64,000 nt of DNA from Pandoraea eparura (GCF_902459725.1 NZ_CABPSH010000014.1:45471-109470); one strand, 5' to 3'. Shown: positions 9,472 through 20,706, counted from the stretch's first letter. The notes: generated by a model not told the origin, from the sequence alone. Translations and numbers: made by a program.

Positions 9472-10854
9472 TCAGTGGACGGGGCTACCGGCCGCATCGT
9501 GCCCACGTCGGGCCGTATCAGGGTTAGGCAGCGTCACGCGCACATGCAGGCCGCGCGGTGGCGTCGGACTCGCGTCATGCAGCGTTACCCGGCCGCCAAG
9601 GCGTTCGACGATTGCGCGCACGATGGCGAGTCCCAGGCCCGTGCCTTCGCCGCCGTGATCGCGGGCTTCACGCTGGTCGCTCGCGCGGTAGAACGCGTCG
9701 AACACTCGCTCGCGCTTGTCTGCGTCGATCCCCGGGCCCGAGTCGATCACGTCGATGACCACGTCGGTCGCCGTGGCCGACAGGCGCACACCGACGGCAC
9801 CACCCACCGGCGTATAGCGCACGGCATTGCCGACGAGATTGCTCAGTAGCGTGACAATATCGCGTTTCGCCCCCATGACGCACAGGATGGGGCGGCCGGG
9901 GGCAGCCTGAGACGTATCCACCAGATCGAGCACGATCTGCTTGCGGTCCGCCAGCACGAACACGTCTTCGAGCGCTTCGTGTACGGCGGGCAGCAGCGTG
10001 AGCGGCGTGGCGGCAACCGTCGGGGCGCTCTGGGCCCGCGCGAGGGTCAGCAATTGTTCGAGCAGCGCGCGTGTACGGCGCAGCCCGCTCTTGAGCTTGG
10101 TCAGGCGGTGGCGCGTCTCGGTATCGAGCGGCACCGGATCGAGCGCCCTGTCGAGGTTCTCGGACTGGATCACCAGGGCGGTCACCGGCGAGCGCAATTC
10201 GTGCGCGGCGTCGGCCACGAATCGACGCTGTTCGTCGAGTGCCTTGGCCAGCCGGGCCAGCAACCGATTGATCGACACAATGAACGGCTCGATCTCGGTG
10301 GGTGCGCCTTGCGCGTCGAGTCCGCGCAAATCGGTATCGCGCCGGGTGTCGACATCGTCGGCCAGCCGCTGCACCGGCCGCCACGCGCGGCGCACCGTCA
10401 GGACGATGGCGCCAATGAGCAGCGGTACGAACCCGACAAACGGCAGCGCGGTTCGCACGCCGCTGTTGCGGGCAATCTCGTTGCGTCCTTCCGTCGGCTG
10501 GGCGACGACGATACGCAGGTCCGGCGCAATGGTTCGTACGAAAGCACGCCACGTGTGCTCGCCGGTACTGACCGTGTGAAACCCGTCGGCCAGTGTGACC
10601 GGGAAGGTGCCGCCGAGACGCTGCACCGTGAGGCGGTAGTCGTGATCCTCGACCGGCAGGCCATGCATGGCGCTGTCGGCCCCGGCCAGATTGCGGGTGT
10701 CGACGAGTGCGGCGAGTTGCAGCAGTTGATCGTCCTGAAAGCGGTAGGCCTCGCGAAAGGCCGACGCGTAGGACACGAAGCCCGCGACGATGGCCAGTCC
10801 CAGCGCACAGGCCGAGAGCGTGACCACCAGGCGCGACTGCAGGGAACGCATCAT
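9472..10854 (-). CDS. sensor histidine kinase, PmrB/QseC-like
   Basis: A 460-residue membrane sensor kinase. The first membrane segment (about residues 9-29) and a second (about 150-170, FVGFVPLLIGAIVLTV) flank a periplasmic sensor region of about 120 residues. A HAMP segment, the H-box (DAAHELRSPVTALVIQ), the N-box (LLSNLVGNAVRYTP) and G-boxes (GPGIDADKRERVFDAFYR, GEGTGLGLAI) follow. The start overlaps the regulator stop by 4 bases (ATGA), so the pair is translationally coupled. Its neighbour arnT suggests a PmrB-like role in regulating lipid A modification. QseC-like kinases share this architecture, so the exact name is uncertain. Confidence 0.88.
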   Translation of the reverse strand: MMRSLQSRLVVTLSACALGLAIVAGFVSYASAFREAYRFQDDQLLQLAALVDTRNLAGADSAMHGLPVEDHDYRLTVQRLGGTFPVTLADGFHTVSTGEHTWRAFVRTIAPDLRIVVAQPTEGRNEIARNSGVRTALPFVGFVPLLIGAIVLTVRRAWRPVQRLADDVDTRRDTDLRGLDAQGAPTEIEPFIVSINRLLARLAKALDEQRRFVADAAHELRSPVTALVIQSENLDRALDPVPLDTETRHRLTKLKSGLRRTRALLEQLLTLARAQSAPTVAATPLTLLPAVHEALEDVFVLADRKQIVLDLVDTSQAAPGRPILCVMGAKRDIVTLLSNLVGNAVRYTPVGGAVGVRLSATATDVVIDVIDSGPGIDADKRERVFDAFYRASDQREARDHGGEGTGLGLAIVRAIVERLGGRVTLHDASPTPPRGLHVRVTLPNPDTARRGHDAAGSPVH

Positions 10855-11510
10855 GGCTTGGGCACCAGCCAGCCGGCGCCGCGGATATTACGAATGACGT
10901 CCGCGCCGAGTTTCTTGCGAATCGAATGGATCAGGAAGTCGATCATGTTGCTCTCGATCTCTTCGCCCCAGCCGTACAGACGGTGCTCCAGCGTGTCGCG
11001 CGAGAGGATCGTGCCCGGGCGCAACAACAGTGCGTGCAGCAGAGCGTATTCGCGTGCCGAGAGGACGCAGTGGTTCTCGCCGAAACTGGCTTGATGGGTG
11101 GCGGGATCGAGGACCAGCGCGCCGTTGGTCAGCACCGGCGCGGCAACGCCTGCCTGCCGGCGAATCACGGCGCGCATGCGCGCCAGCAACTCGCCCACTT
11201 CGAACGGCTTCACGACGAAGTCGTCGGCGCCGAGGTCGAGCCCCTGGATGATGTCGTCGGCGCCGTCGCGGGCCGTGACCACGATGATCGGCGTGCGTCC
11301 GCCGGCCGCGCGGTGCGCCCGCAGCACTTCCCAGCCGTCGCGCCCGGGCAGGCCGAGGTCGAGCAGCATGAGATCGTAGGCGTGTGCGGCCAGCGCCGCG
11401 AGCGCGGCGTCGCCGTCGCGACACCAGTCGGCCGCATACGAGGCGTCCTTGAGCGCCTGCATCATGGCCTCACCGATCATGGTGTCGTCTTCTACGAGCA
11501 ATATCCGCAT
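10851..11510 (-). CDS. OmpR-family response regulator, PmrA/QseB-like
   Basis: A 219-residue regulator with a receiver domain (acidic pair 8-9, phospho-acceptor D51 in LLDLGLPGRDGW, KPF lysine) and a C-terminal winged helix ending RNIRGAGWLVPKP. The start was placed at ATG 11508-11510 (MRILLVEDD), because upstream in-frame residues do not match the family. It is coupled by ATGA to the kinase gene. A possible PmrA box lies about 96 bases upstream. It is inferred to control arnT and its own operon. Confidence 0.88.
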   Translation of the reverse strand: MRILLVEDDTMIGEAMMQALKDASYAADWCRDGDAALAALAAHAYDLMLLDLGLPGRDGWEVLRAHRAAGGRTPIIVVTARDGADDIIQGLDLGADDFVVKPFEVGELLARMRAVIRRQAGVAAPVLTNGALVLDPATHQASFGENHCVLSAREYALLHALLLRPGTILSRDTLEHRLYGWGEEIESNMIDFLIHSIRKKLGADVIRNIRGAGWLVPKP

Positions 11511-11605
11511 GGTTTTCCGAACGCTTCCCGACGTCGCCCCAAGGACGAACGCCCGATGTCCCGCAAGTCGCGCAGGACGGCACGGGCGCACGATAGCGCG
11601 CGAGA

Positions 11606-11622
11606 ATTAGGAGAAACTTAGT
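11606..11622 (+). promoter_or_regulatory. possible PmrA-type direct-repeat box upstream of the pmrA-like gene
   Basis: Two half sites, ATTAGG and CTTAGT, are separated by five bases. They resemble the PmrA/BasR box (HTTAAK, five bases, HTTAAK) with one mismatch in each half. The location upstream of a pmrAB-like operon would fit autoregulation. The match is short and could be chance. Confidence 0.3.
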
Positions 11623-11873
11623 CCGCGACGAGGTACGCCCGCGCGACTATGCCATGCAAACCGTTAGCCAATCAATGACTTAGCAAGGTTTTTTCACGTA
11701 ACGTCGTCACGGCGAGGCTGCCGCGACTTCGCTTTGAGGCTTCGCTGACGCCGATTCTCGTCATTTCACGGCGGCTCGCGAGGTACGGATGGCGACGGAA
11801 CGACGGAAAAGCAGCAGGCCGGCTAGCGCCGGCCCAACCGTCTGAACTACCTGCCCGGTGGCGGATCCTCGGA

Positions 11874-12009
11874 CATCCGGGCATCCGAACGCCCGAACGC
11901 CCGAACATCCGAGTGCCCGAACATCCGAGTGCCCGAGTGCCCGAGTGTTTGCGCATCCCGGCATCCCGGCATTCCCGCATTCGGGCGTTCGGGCGTTCGG
12001 GCACTGCGG
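11874..12009. repeat. period-8 degenerate minisatellite with 21-bp inverted ends, downstream of metE
   Basis: About seventeen consecutive 8-base units can be laid out without a break, starting CATCCGGG, CATCCGAA, CGCCCGAA, CGCCCGAA, CATCCGAG, TGCCCGAA and ending CATTCGGG, CGTTCGGG, CGTTCGGG, CACTGCGG. The early units are near complements of the late units, giving a perfect 21-bp inverted repeat (11885-11905 with 11980-12000) around a 74-base loop. The array begins 10 bases past the metE stop codon, so it may form a large hairpin in the 3' end of the metE transcript. The rest of the 11511-12018 spacer shows no gene. Confidence 0.85.
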
Positions 12010-12018
12010 CGGCGGGGG

Positions 12019-14307
12019 TTACTGCGCGCGCAGCGTCTTCGCCGCGGCCACCATGTTTTGCAGTGCCGGGATCACTTCGGCCCACTGGCGCGTCTTCAGA
12101 CCGCAGTCCGGGTTGACCCACAGACGTGAGGCCGGAATGCGCTCGGCCGCCTTGCGCATGAGCGACACGATGTGGGCTTGAGTCGGGATGTTCGGCGAAT
12201 GAATATCGTAGACGCCCGGGCCGATCTCGTTCGGGTACTGGAACGAATCGAAGGCGTCCAGCAGTTCCATGTCCGAGCGCGACGTTTCGATGGTGATGAC
12301 GTCGGCGTCCATGTCGGCGATGGCCGCGATGATGTCGTTGAACTCCGAATAGCACATGTGCGTGTGGATCTGCGTGTCGTCTTGCACGCCGTTCGCGGTA
12401 ATGCGGAACGACTCGACAGCCCAGTCCAGATAGGTTTGCCACTGGGCGCGGCGCAGCGGCAGACCTTCGCGAAGGGCCGCTTCGTCGATCTGGATCACGC
12501 GCACGCCCGCTCGCTCCAGATCCAGCACTTCCTCACGAATCGCCAGCGCCAGTTGGTAGCACGACACCGAGCGGGGCTGATCGTCGCGCACGAACGACCA
12601 GTTCAGGATCGTGACCGGGCCGGTCAGCATGCCCTTCATCGGCTTGTGGGTCAGCGATTGCGCGTAGCGGATCCACTCGACGGTCATGGCCTTCGGGCGG
12701 CGGATATCCCCGAACATGATGGGCGGCTTCACGCAACGCGACCCGTACGACTGCACCCAGCCGAACTGGCTGAAGGCGTAGCCGTCGAGCTGCTCGCCGA
12801 AGTACTCGACCATGTCGTTGCGCTCGGCTTCACCGTGCACGAGCACATCCAGGCCCAGGGCCTCCTGCTCGCGCACGCTGCGCGCGATCTCGGCCTGCAT
12901 CGCAGCGACATAGTCGGCCTGATCCAGTTCGCCGGCCTTGAACTGGCTGCGGGCGGTACGGATTTCCGGGGTTTGCGGGAACGAGCCGATCGTCGTGGTC
13001 GGGTAACGCGGCAGGTTCAGCGCGGCGGCTTGCTTCTCGGCGCGCACGGCGTATGGGTGTTGGCGGCGGCCCAACGAGGCTTCGATCTTCGCCACGGCGT
13101 CCTTGACGGCCGGGTTGTGCACGCGCGGCGAGGCGCGACGGCTCGCGATGGCGGCGGCATTGGCGGCCAAGTCAGCGCGCACGGCGTCGCGACCCTCGTT
13201 GATGGCGCGCGCCAAGACCGTCACTTCGGCGAGTTTTTGCCGGGCGAAGGCCAGCCATGACCGGATTTCGGCATCGAGTTTCTGCTCGCTGTCCAGATCG
13301 ACCGGCACGTGCAGCAGCGAGCACGACGGCGCGACCCACAGGCGATCGCCCAGCGTCCGGGCGACCGGCTCCAGCCAGTCGAGCACGGCGGCCAGGTCGG
13401 TCTTCCAGATGTTGCGGCCGTTGACCACGCCGAGCGACACGACGGCGTCGGCGGGCAGGGCGTCGATGACCCTGGCGACTTCGTTGCGGGCGTTCACGGC
13501 ATCGAGATGCAGGCCATCGACGGGCAATCCGCAGGCCAGCGGCAGGTTCTCCTGCAGTTCGCCGAAATACGTGGCGAGCAGGCGCTTGACCGGCAAGGCA
13601 GCGAGCGCGGCGTACGCCGTCTGGAAGGCCTGTTGCCATTCGGCGCTCAGTTCGGTGACCAGGATCGGCTCGTCGATTTGCACCCACGCCACGCCCTGCT
13701 CGGCGAGCGTCTCGAGCAGCTTCACGTAGACCGGCAGCAGGCGCGGGAGCAGGGCCAGCTTGTCGCTGTCGTCCTTGGTCTTGCCGAGCCACAGGTACGT
13801 GACCGGGCCGAGGATGACAGGCTTGGCTTTCACCCCGGCCGCGCGGGCCTGCGTGAGTTGTTCGACCAGACGCGATGCGTCGAGCGCAAAGGTCGTGGCG
13901 GTGGAAAATTCCGGGACGATGTAGTGGTAGTTCGTGTCGAACCACTTGGTCATCTCTGCGGCGGCGACGCCGCCGCAGCAGGCCGCGTGCGCTTCAGCGC
14001 CGTGGGCGGATCGTCCTCGGGCGACGCGGAAGTAGTTGTCGAGCGCATCGCCATGGAAGCCTTGCACACGCTCGGGCAGGTTGCCCAGCGTGAAGCTCAT
14101 GTCGAGGACTTGATCGTAAAAGGAGAAATCCCCGACCGGTGCCAGATCCAGGCCGGCTTGATCCCGCCAGTGACGCAGGCGCAGCGATGCGCCGAGCGCG
14201 GTCAGGTCGTCGCGCGACGATTGCCCCTTCCAATACGCTTCCAGACCGAACTTCAGTTCACGCTTCGCGCCGATGCGCGGAAATCCCAGGTTGTGTGTCG
14301 TTGCCAT
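12019..14307 (-). CDS. metE: cobalamin-independent methionine synthase MetE
   Basis: A 762-residue cytosolic enzyme that transfers the methyl group of 5-methyltetrahydropteroyltriglutamate to homocysteine, the last step of methionine synthesis. Two related barrels are seen. The C-terminal one carries the zinc ligands in HTHMCYSEF and [10 protein letters not shown], and the conserved stretch [18 protein letters not shown]. Length is normal for the family. It starts with ATG at 14305-14307 and is divergent from a molybdopterin-domain gene. No metR gene is adjacent. A TGAAAAT/ATTTTCA inverted pair sits upstream (14378-14417). Confidence 0.97.
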   Translation of the reverse strand: MATTHNLGFPRIGAKRELKFGLEAYWKGQSSRDDLTALGASLRLRHWRDQAGLDLAPVGDFSFYDQVLDMSFTLGNLPERVQGFHGDALDNYFRVARGRSAHGAEAHAACCGGVAAAEMTKWFDTNYHYIVPEFSTATTFALDASRLVEQLTQARAAGVKAKPVILGPVTYLWLGKTKDDSDKLALLPRLLPVYVKLLETLAEQGVAWVQIDEPILVTELSAEWQQAFQTAYAALAALPVKRLLATYFGELQENLPLACGLPVDGLHLDAVNARNEVARVIDALPADAVVSLGVVNGRNIWKTDLAAVLDWLEPVARTLGDRLWVAPSCSLLHVPVDLDSEQKLDAEIRSWLAFARQKLAEVTVLARAINEGRDAVRADLAANAAAIASRRASPRVHNPAVKDAVAKIEASLGRRQHPYAVRAEKQAAALNLPRYPTTTIGSFPQTPEIRTARSQFKAGELDQADYVAAMQAEIARSVREQEALGLDVLVHGEAERNDMVEYFGEQLDGYAFSQFGWVQSYGSRCVKPPIMFGDIRRPKAMTVEWIRYAQSLTHKPMKGMLTGPVTILNWSFVRDDQPRSVSCYQLALAIREEVLDLERAGVRVIQIDEAALREGLPLRRAQWQTYLDWAVESFRITANGVQDDTQIHTHMCYSEFNDIIAAIADMDADVITIETSRSDMELLDAFDSFQYPNEIGPGVYDIHSPNIPTQAHIVSLMRKAAERIPASRLWVNPDCGLKTRQWAEVIPALQNMVAAAKTLRAQ

Positions 14308-14377
14308 GTTCTCTTATGACGCTTGCCGCCAGATGAAGGAAATCGTGACGACGATCATAGAGATCCCGCTTCATGAA

Positions 14378-14417
14378 TGAAAATGGTCTTATTTTGGATT
14401 GGCGTTAATTATTTTCA
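14378..14417. promoter_or_regulatory. AT-rich inverted pair in the metE upstream region
   Basis: TGAAAAT (14378-14384) and its complement ATTTTCA (14411-14417) lie 70-110 bases upstream of metE in a locally AT-rich stretch. MetR, the usual activator of metE, binds TGAA/TTCA dyads, so this may be its region. The spacing is longer than a classic MetR site, so the assignment is tentative. The remainder of 14308-14680 holds a second inverted repeat (CAACCTTTGG at 14463-14472 and its complement at 14518-14527) and no gene that I can support. Confidence 0.3.
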
Positions 14418-14680
14418 TGATTGAGGTTCGACGGGTACAGAGCGCTAGCGTGAGACGTCTTGCAACCTTTGGGGAAGGGCGAGCGCCGTCGAATTCAGTG
14501 CATGGTCGTGCAGCACGCCAAAGGTTGGGGCTGCCAGGGAAAAACGCACGCCTGAGTTGGGGAGCGGCAAGGCGCTGGCCGATGGCGAATCAAGCGGATT
14601 CGGTGTTACGCTCGTGCGACATCGCGGGAGGTGCCTACGGCATCTCTCGCCCCCGTCAGCCTCTTGTCTTTGCCAACGTC

Positions 14681-15274
14681 ATGAAGAAACGTGAATTCCT
14701 CGCCGGTGCCGCGGCCCTCGGCGCGTCGCTGCCGGGGTTCGCCAAGGCGCCCGCTACGTCGGGGTCTCCCGCGACCACGCCGCTCGTCACGATCAGTGGC
14801 GCTATCGGGCGTCACAATCGCGGCGCTGTCGATCCCGCGCTGGATCAACTCTTTCACAAGCAACTGGTGAAATTCGATGCCGCGTATGCGCTCGACTTCG
14901 GCATGCTGACGCGCCTGCCCGCGCAGACGATACGTCCGACATTGGAATACGATGCTCGAGCGCACACGTTGAGAGGCCCACGCCTGAGCGATGTTCTCGT
15001 GCAGGCCGGCGTCCCCGCCAATCCACAGACGCAGGTGCTGTTGCGCGCCATCGACGGGTACATCGTCGCGACCACGCTGGCGCAATTGCGCGAGTACCGA
15101 TTCCTGCTCGCCACTCACCTGGACGACAAGCCGCTCGCGCTCGGTGGCCTGGGGCCGCTGTGGGCCGTCTACGATCCGGCGGCGATCCCCATGCTGGCTG
15201 GAAAACCGCTCAGGGAGCAGTTCGCGCTTTGCCCGTGGGGCATCTATCACATCCAGATCAACGCCGTCTCCTGA
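14681..15274 (+). CDS. small exported molybdopterin-domain oxidoreductase-like protein
   Basis: A 197-residue protein whose N-terminus (MKKREFLAGAAALGASLPGF) looks like a Tat-type or Sec signal. The rest resembles the oxidoreductase molybdopterin-binding fold in its small, single-domain form. Conserved-looking stretches are LRGPRLSDVLVQAGV, DGYIVATTLAQL and LGPLWAVYDPA near the C-terminus. The start at 14681 was preferred because upstream in-frame residues do not look like protein. Proteins of this group often act in the periplasm, sometimes beside signalling genes. The gene is divergent from metE and convergent with the hydroxylase gene. The substrate is unknown, and a cofactor-binding cysteine is not obvious. 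Confidence 0.65.
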   Translation: MKKREFLAGAAALGASLPGFAKAPATSGSPATTPLVTISGAIGRHNRGAVDPALDQLFHKQLVKFDAAYALDFGMLTRLPAQTIRPTLEYDARAHTLRGPRLSDVLVQAGVPANPQTQVLLRAIDGYIVATTLAQLREYRFLLATHLDDKPLALGGLGPLWAVYDPAAIPMLAGKPLREQFALCPWGIYHIQINAVS

Positions 15275-15326
15275 GCCGGCCGCGCGTTGACACGGGGGCT
15301 CAGGACGTAACAGCGGATGGGGTGGG

Positions 15327-16334
15327 TCAGGACGCGTCGGCGCCGAGGGCGGGGCGACGCAGGGCAAGCCGCCTGGCGATGCGTCCGAAGGCGCGCAGTT
15401 GTTGCGCGATCACGCCCATCCCATACCGGCGCGAGCGGCCTTCGGGGGCGGGAAGTTGATCGCGGATGCCGGTCGGCTCCACGGCGCGCACCCAGGATGC
15501 GGTGCCCAACACCATGTCCCACCAGGGAAACAGCACGCCGAAGTTGCAGCCGTAGCGGGTGCCTTCGTGTCCATAGCCGATGGCGTGGTGCCGACGGTGA
15601 AACGTCGGGCTCACGATCAGGCGTTCGAGCACCGGGCCGAACGGTAGGCGCGCATTCACGTGCTGCACGCTCTGCAGGAAATTGCCCACCGCCACGAGCA
15701 CGACGTACTGCGCGGGTTGCACCCCGATGAACAGGGCGATCGATGCAAAGAACGCGGCTTGCAGCATGTCGTCGAGGAAATGGTTGCGGTCATCGCACCA
15801 CATCGACATCTGCCGCTGGCTATGATGTACCGCGTGCAGCTCCCACCAGACCCCGAAGCGATGCTGCCAGCGGTGATACCAGTAACCCGCGAAGTCGAGC
15901 ACGACCAGGTAGAGCAGGAACGACACGAGCGGTTGATCCGTCACACCCGGGTAAAGCCCATCCAATTCAATGCTCGGCAGCCCGCGAATCACCATCTCGC
16001 TTTGCAACGCGTTAAACACCGGTTGCAGCACAAGAAAGAAGAACAGGTTGAGAATCCCGAGTTTGGCGATCCAGGTGTAGATCACGTCGGCGCGCACCTG
16101 ACGGCGGTCCTGCCACCGCTCGACGGGACGCAGCGCCTCGAGCGGGCGCAGCAGCGCATACGTCACACCAATCTGGAAGACCCCGACGAGCACCCAGTAC
16201 AGCGCGTCGTAGATGTCGTCGTCGTAGCCCATCAGGTTGAAGTGGAACAGCAGCGGCTGCACTACGTCAACATAGACGAGCGTCTGCACGGCAGAGATGC
16301 CGCTGTCTACGAAGTTGATGGCTTCCTGAATCAT
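15327..16334 (-). CDS. sterol desaturase / fatty acid hydroxylase family protein
   Basis: A 335-residue integral membrane protein. It has the three histidine clusters that hold the di-iron centre in this family: HRWQH (about 172-176), HAVHH (about 186-190) and HRRHH (about 250-254). Four or more hydrophobic segments surround them. Members hydroxylate or desaturate lipids at the membrane face; the substrate here is not known. The start is 12 bases downstream of the YncE-like gene stop, so the two are probably co-transcribed leftward. Confidence 0.9.
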   Translation of the reverse strand: MIQEAINFVDSGISAVQTLVYVDVVQPLLFHFNLMGYDDDIYDALYWVLVGVFQIGVTYALLRPLEALRPVERWQDRRQVRADVIYTWIAKLGILNLFFFLVLQPVFNALQSEMVIRGLPSIELDGLYPGVTDQPLVSFLLYLVVLDFAGYWYHRWQHRFGVWWELHAVHHSQRQMSMWCDDRNHFLDDMLQAAFFASIALFIGVQPAQYVVLVAVGNFLQSVQHVNARLPFGPVLERLIVSPTFHRRHHAIGYGHEGTRYGCNFGVLFPWWDMVLGTASWVRAVEPTGIRDQLPAPEGRSRRYGMGVIAQQLRAFGRIARRLALRRPALGADAS

Positions 16335-16346
16335 CGGGTGGCCTCG

Positions 16347-17369
16347 TCAATCCGGATTCGGCGAAAGTACGGGAGCGCGATCCGCAAAGAAAATACCATG
16401 CGGCGACCGGTTGACGGCGATGCGATCGATGAGCTTGCGTGTTGTCAAATCAATCACGCCAACGTGGCGCGCAAATCGGAATGTCACCCAAAGATAACGC
16501 TTGTCGGCCGACAATTCCATATCGTCCGGACCCGGCATCAGACCGGTGATGTCGGCCACCTTGGTCAGCGACTCGTAATCGAGAATACTGATTGTGCTCT
16601 CGACACGGTTGCTCACGGCGATGTGACGGCCATCGGCGAGCGAGCGGAAGTTGTGGGCTCCGCGCCCCGTGGGGATGCGCTTGACCACCTTCTGTGTTCG
16701 CCAGTCGACCACGGCCACGTCGTCCTCGCCCGTCATCCCGACGAGCAGGTACTTGTCGCCCGGCGTCATCCACAGCCCGGCAGGCGTCTTGCCCAGCGCC
16801 ATGCGCCACTTCACCGTCTGCGTCGGGAGGTCGATGGCGGCCAGCTCGCCCGTGTCCTGTATGGTCACGAACACCGTCTTGCTATCGGACGTGAACGTCA
16901 TGTGGCTGGGTGTCTTCGCCAGCGGAATGCGCTTGGCGATCGAGAAATTCTCGCCGTCGTAGTGGTAGACGTCGAGACGGTCCAGACGCAGTGCCGTCGT
17001 GACGAACCATTTGCGGTCGGGCGAGAACCCTAGCTGATACGGGTCTTCGATGTCGGCAATCTGGCGTTGTAGTTTGCCGGTGTTCGGATCGAGGAACATC
17101 AGGCTGTTCGAGACCGAATTCGCCACGATCAAGGAACGCTTGTCGGGGGTGATCATCAGGTGATGCGGCTCTTTGCCCGTCGGCATGGTGCCAACGACCT
17201 TGTGCGACGCCTGATCGATGAGGGAGAGCTGAGCGGCGCCGGAATCGAGCACGATGACGGTGCCGGCATGGGCGGGCGAGAGCGGGAGCGCTGCGGCGAC
17301 CAGGACTGAGAGCGTCGCCAGGGGGCGGGCACGGCCGGTCAGCCGGGAAAACTTGAGAGAAAACACCAT
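16347..17369 (-). CDS. exported YncE-like beta-propeller protein
   Basis: A 340-residue protein with an N-terminal signal peptide (cleavage expected after PAHAG, about residue 29). It has repeated 40-residue blades of the YVTN/cytochrome D1-like beta-propeller type, for example SLIDQASHKVVGTMPTGKEP, NSLMFLDPNTGKLQRQI and SILDYESLTKVADITGLMPG. Start at ATG 17367-17369 (MVFSLKF) was chosen because residues upstream are low-complexity translation of a repeat region. Such proteins usually bind ligands or partners in the periplasm. No catalytic motif is seen. It is probably co-transcribed with the downstream hydroxylase gene. Confidence 0.82.
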   Translation of the reverse strand: MVFSLKFSRLTGRARPLATLSVLVAAALPLSPAHAGTVIVLDSGAAQLSLIDQASHKVVGTMPTGKEPHHLMITPDKRSLIVANSVSNSLMFLDPNTGKLQRQIADIEDPYQLGFSPDRKWFVTTALRLDRLDVYHYDGENFSIAKRIPLAKTPSHMTFTSDSKTVFVTIQDTGELAAIDLPTQTVKWRMALGKTPAGLWMTPGDKYLLVGMTGEDDVAVVDWRTQKVVKRIPTGRGAHNFRSLADGRHIAVSNRVESTISILDYESLTKVADITGLMPGPDDMELSADKRYLWVTFRFARHVGVIDLTTRKLIDRIAVNRSPHGIFFADRAPVLSPNPD

Positions 17370-17540
17370 GAGAGCCTGGGGTGGGGCGTAGGACGGTAAC
17401 GCAGGGCCGGTAAGCCAAGCGTCGATTCCTTCGTTAAACGCACCACGTGCCCCGCCCGTTGACAGAAAAATGGGACGGTACGCGACGAAACGCAGCAAAA
17501 CGAGACGACGCGTAGCGACGCTGGACGACGCGGGGTGACA

Positions 17541-17630
17541 GGCGGCAGCACGGGGCGGCACGGGGCGGAATGAGGCGGCATGAGGCTGCACGACGCGGCA
17601 TGAGGCGAAATGAGGTGCGATGCTGCGGGA
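17541..17630. repeat. period-10 degenerate tandem array upstream of the YncE-like gene
   Basis: Ten-base units follow each other in register: CGGGGCGGCA, CGGGGCGGAA, TGAGGCGGCA, TGAGGCTGCA, CGACGCGGCA, TGAGGCGAAA, TGAGGTGCGA. The region 17370-17687 between the YncE-like and PadR genes holds no other recognisable feature. Confidence 0.75.
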
Positions 17631-17687
17631 TGCCTCGATCCGCCGGCTCATCCCCTGCCTAATCCGATTGGGGTACGCCGCCGCTTA

Positions 17688-18257
17688 TCAGGCCGAAGAC
17701 ACGTCGGAAGCCGCCACGCCATCCCATGTTTCCAGCAAGGCCAGCGCCTCGCGCGCCCAGTCCAGCCAGCCTTGCTCGTACCGCACGCCGAGTAACAGGA
17801 TGTGCCGTTGCAATGCGGCGGCGCGCGTCAGCGTCTCGTCTGCGGGAAAGTCGCGTGCTTCGATGGCCCGGTAGGCAGCGAGTTTTTGGGCGTGGAGTGC
17901 TACACGCCGGCGCAATTCCGGCTGCAGGCCGAGCGGTCCGATGGCGGCATCGGCACGCAGACGGACCATCAAATCGTCGCGCAGATCGGCGGGGGCGGTT
18001 GGGGTGGCCGCCCAGTGGAGCAATTCGTCGCGCCCGGCGTCGAGCACGCGGTAGACGCGCTTGCGCGTGCGTCCGCCATCCGGCGCAGCCATGGAGTCGA
18101 TCCAGCCTGACGCCTCCATACGTGCCAGTTCGCGGTAGATTTGTTGATGGCTGGCATGCCAGAAAAAGCCGATCGACTTGTCGAAACGGCGGGCAAGGTC
18201 GTACCCGGAGGAGGATTTCTCCATCAACGAGGTCATCAGGGCGTGGGCAAGCGGCAT
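17688..18257 (-). CDS. PadR-family transcriptional regulator
   Basis: A 189-residue regulator with an N-terminal winged helix (MPLAHALMTSLMEKSSSGYDLARRF, then HQQIYRELARMEASGWI) and a C-terminal helical dimerisation domain as in PadR/Vir-type proteins. The start was placed at ATG 18255-18257, where the family N-terminus begins. It is divergent from the 2,4-dienoyl-CoA reductase gene, and two matching palindromes lie between the genes. It therefore probably represses itself and the reductase, with release by an aromatic or lipid-derived ligand. The ligand is not evident. Confidence 0.9.
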   Translation of the reverse strand: MPLAHALMTSLMEKSSSGYDLARRFDKSIGFFWHASHQQIYRELARMEASGWIDSMAAPDGGRTRKRVYRVLDAGRDELLHWAATPTAPADLRDDLMVRLRADAAIGPLGLQPELRRRVALHAQKLAAYRAIEARDFPADETLTRAAALQRHILLLGVRYEQGWLDWAREALALLETWDGVAASDVSSA

Positions 18258-18285
18258 GTCCAGCAGTGTAGGGACTCTATTTCTA

Positions 18286-18305
18286 CTATGCAACTGGTTG
18301 CATAG
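18286..18305. promoter_or_regulatory. PadR-type operator 1
   Basis: The palindrome CTATGCAACTGGTTGCATAG has 9-bp arms and a 2-base centre. It lies 29 bases upstream of the PadR start. A second copy of the core (TATGCAAC, two bases, GTTGCATA) lies at 18338-18355, centred 51 bases away, or close to five helical turns. Confidence 0.8.
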
Positions 18306-18337
18306 TGTGGGATGGTCCCTTAAAATCGCCCTCGAAC

Positions 18338-18355
18338 TATGCAACCGGTTGCATA
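18338..18355. promoter_or_regulatory. PadR-type operator 2
   Basis: A perfect 18-bp palindrome, TATGCAACCGGTTGCATA, located 90 bases upstream of the dienoyl-CoA reductase start. It shares its half-site with operator 1, so both divergent promoters are probably controlled by the same PadR dimer. Confidence 0.8.
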
Positions 18356-18361
18356 AACTGA

Positions 18362-20467
<2,106 letters not shown>

Positions 20468-20706
20468 CGGCCGCGCATGGGCCTGGACGCCCCGGCGCGT
20501 TGTGCGACAATGGCGCCGCGTCGATGTCCGCCGCTTTTTTTGCGACCTGATTTCGCCGCCAGCCGACATCGTCGTGATGCCGGCGCGTGGGTGCCAAGTG
20601 CCGGGCGCCACGTGTCCGAGACCTGCTTTGGATGGCCGCCGTCATGGCGCCATCCAGTGCAGCCTGCGTGGGACCCCGAACCGTGTGGCCGGCGGTGTCA
20701 TCGTCA

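Noticed and set aside
11874..12009. Repeat array considered as a CRISPR
   Set aside because: Units are 8 bases with no spacers and no cas genes nearby.
14308..14680. Possible cobalamin, SAM or SAH riboswitch in the metE upstream region
   Set aside because: I could not find the conserved B12-box or SAM/SAH core sequences on either strand.
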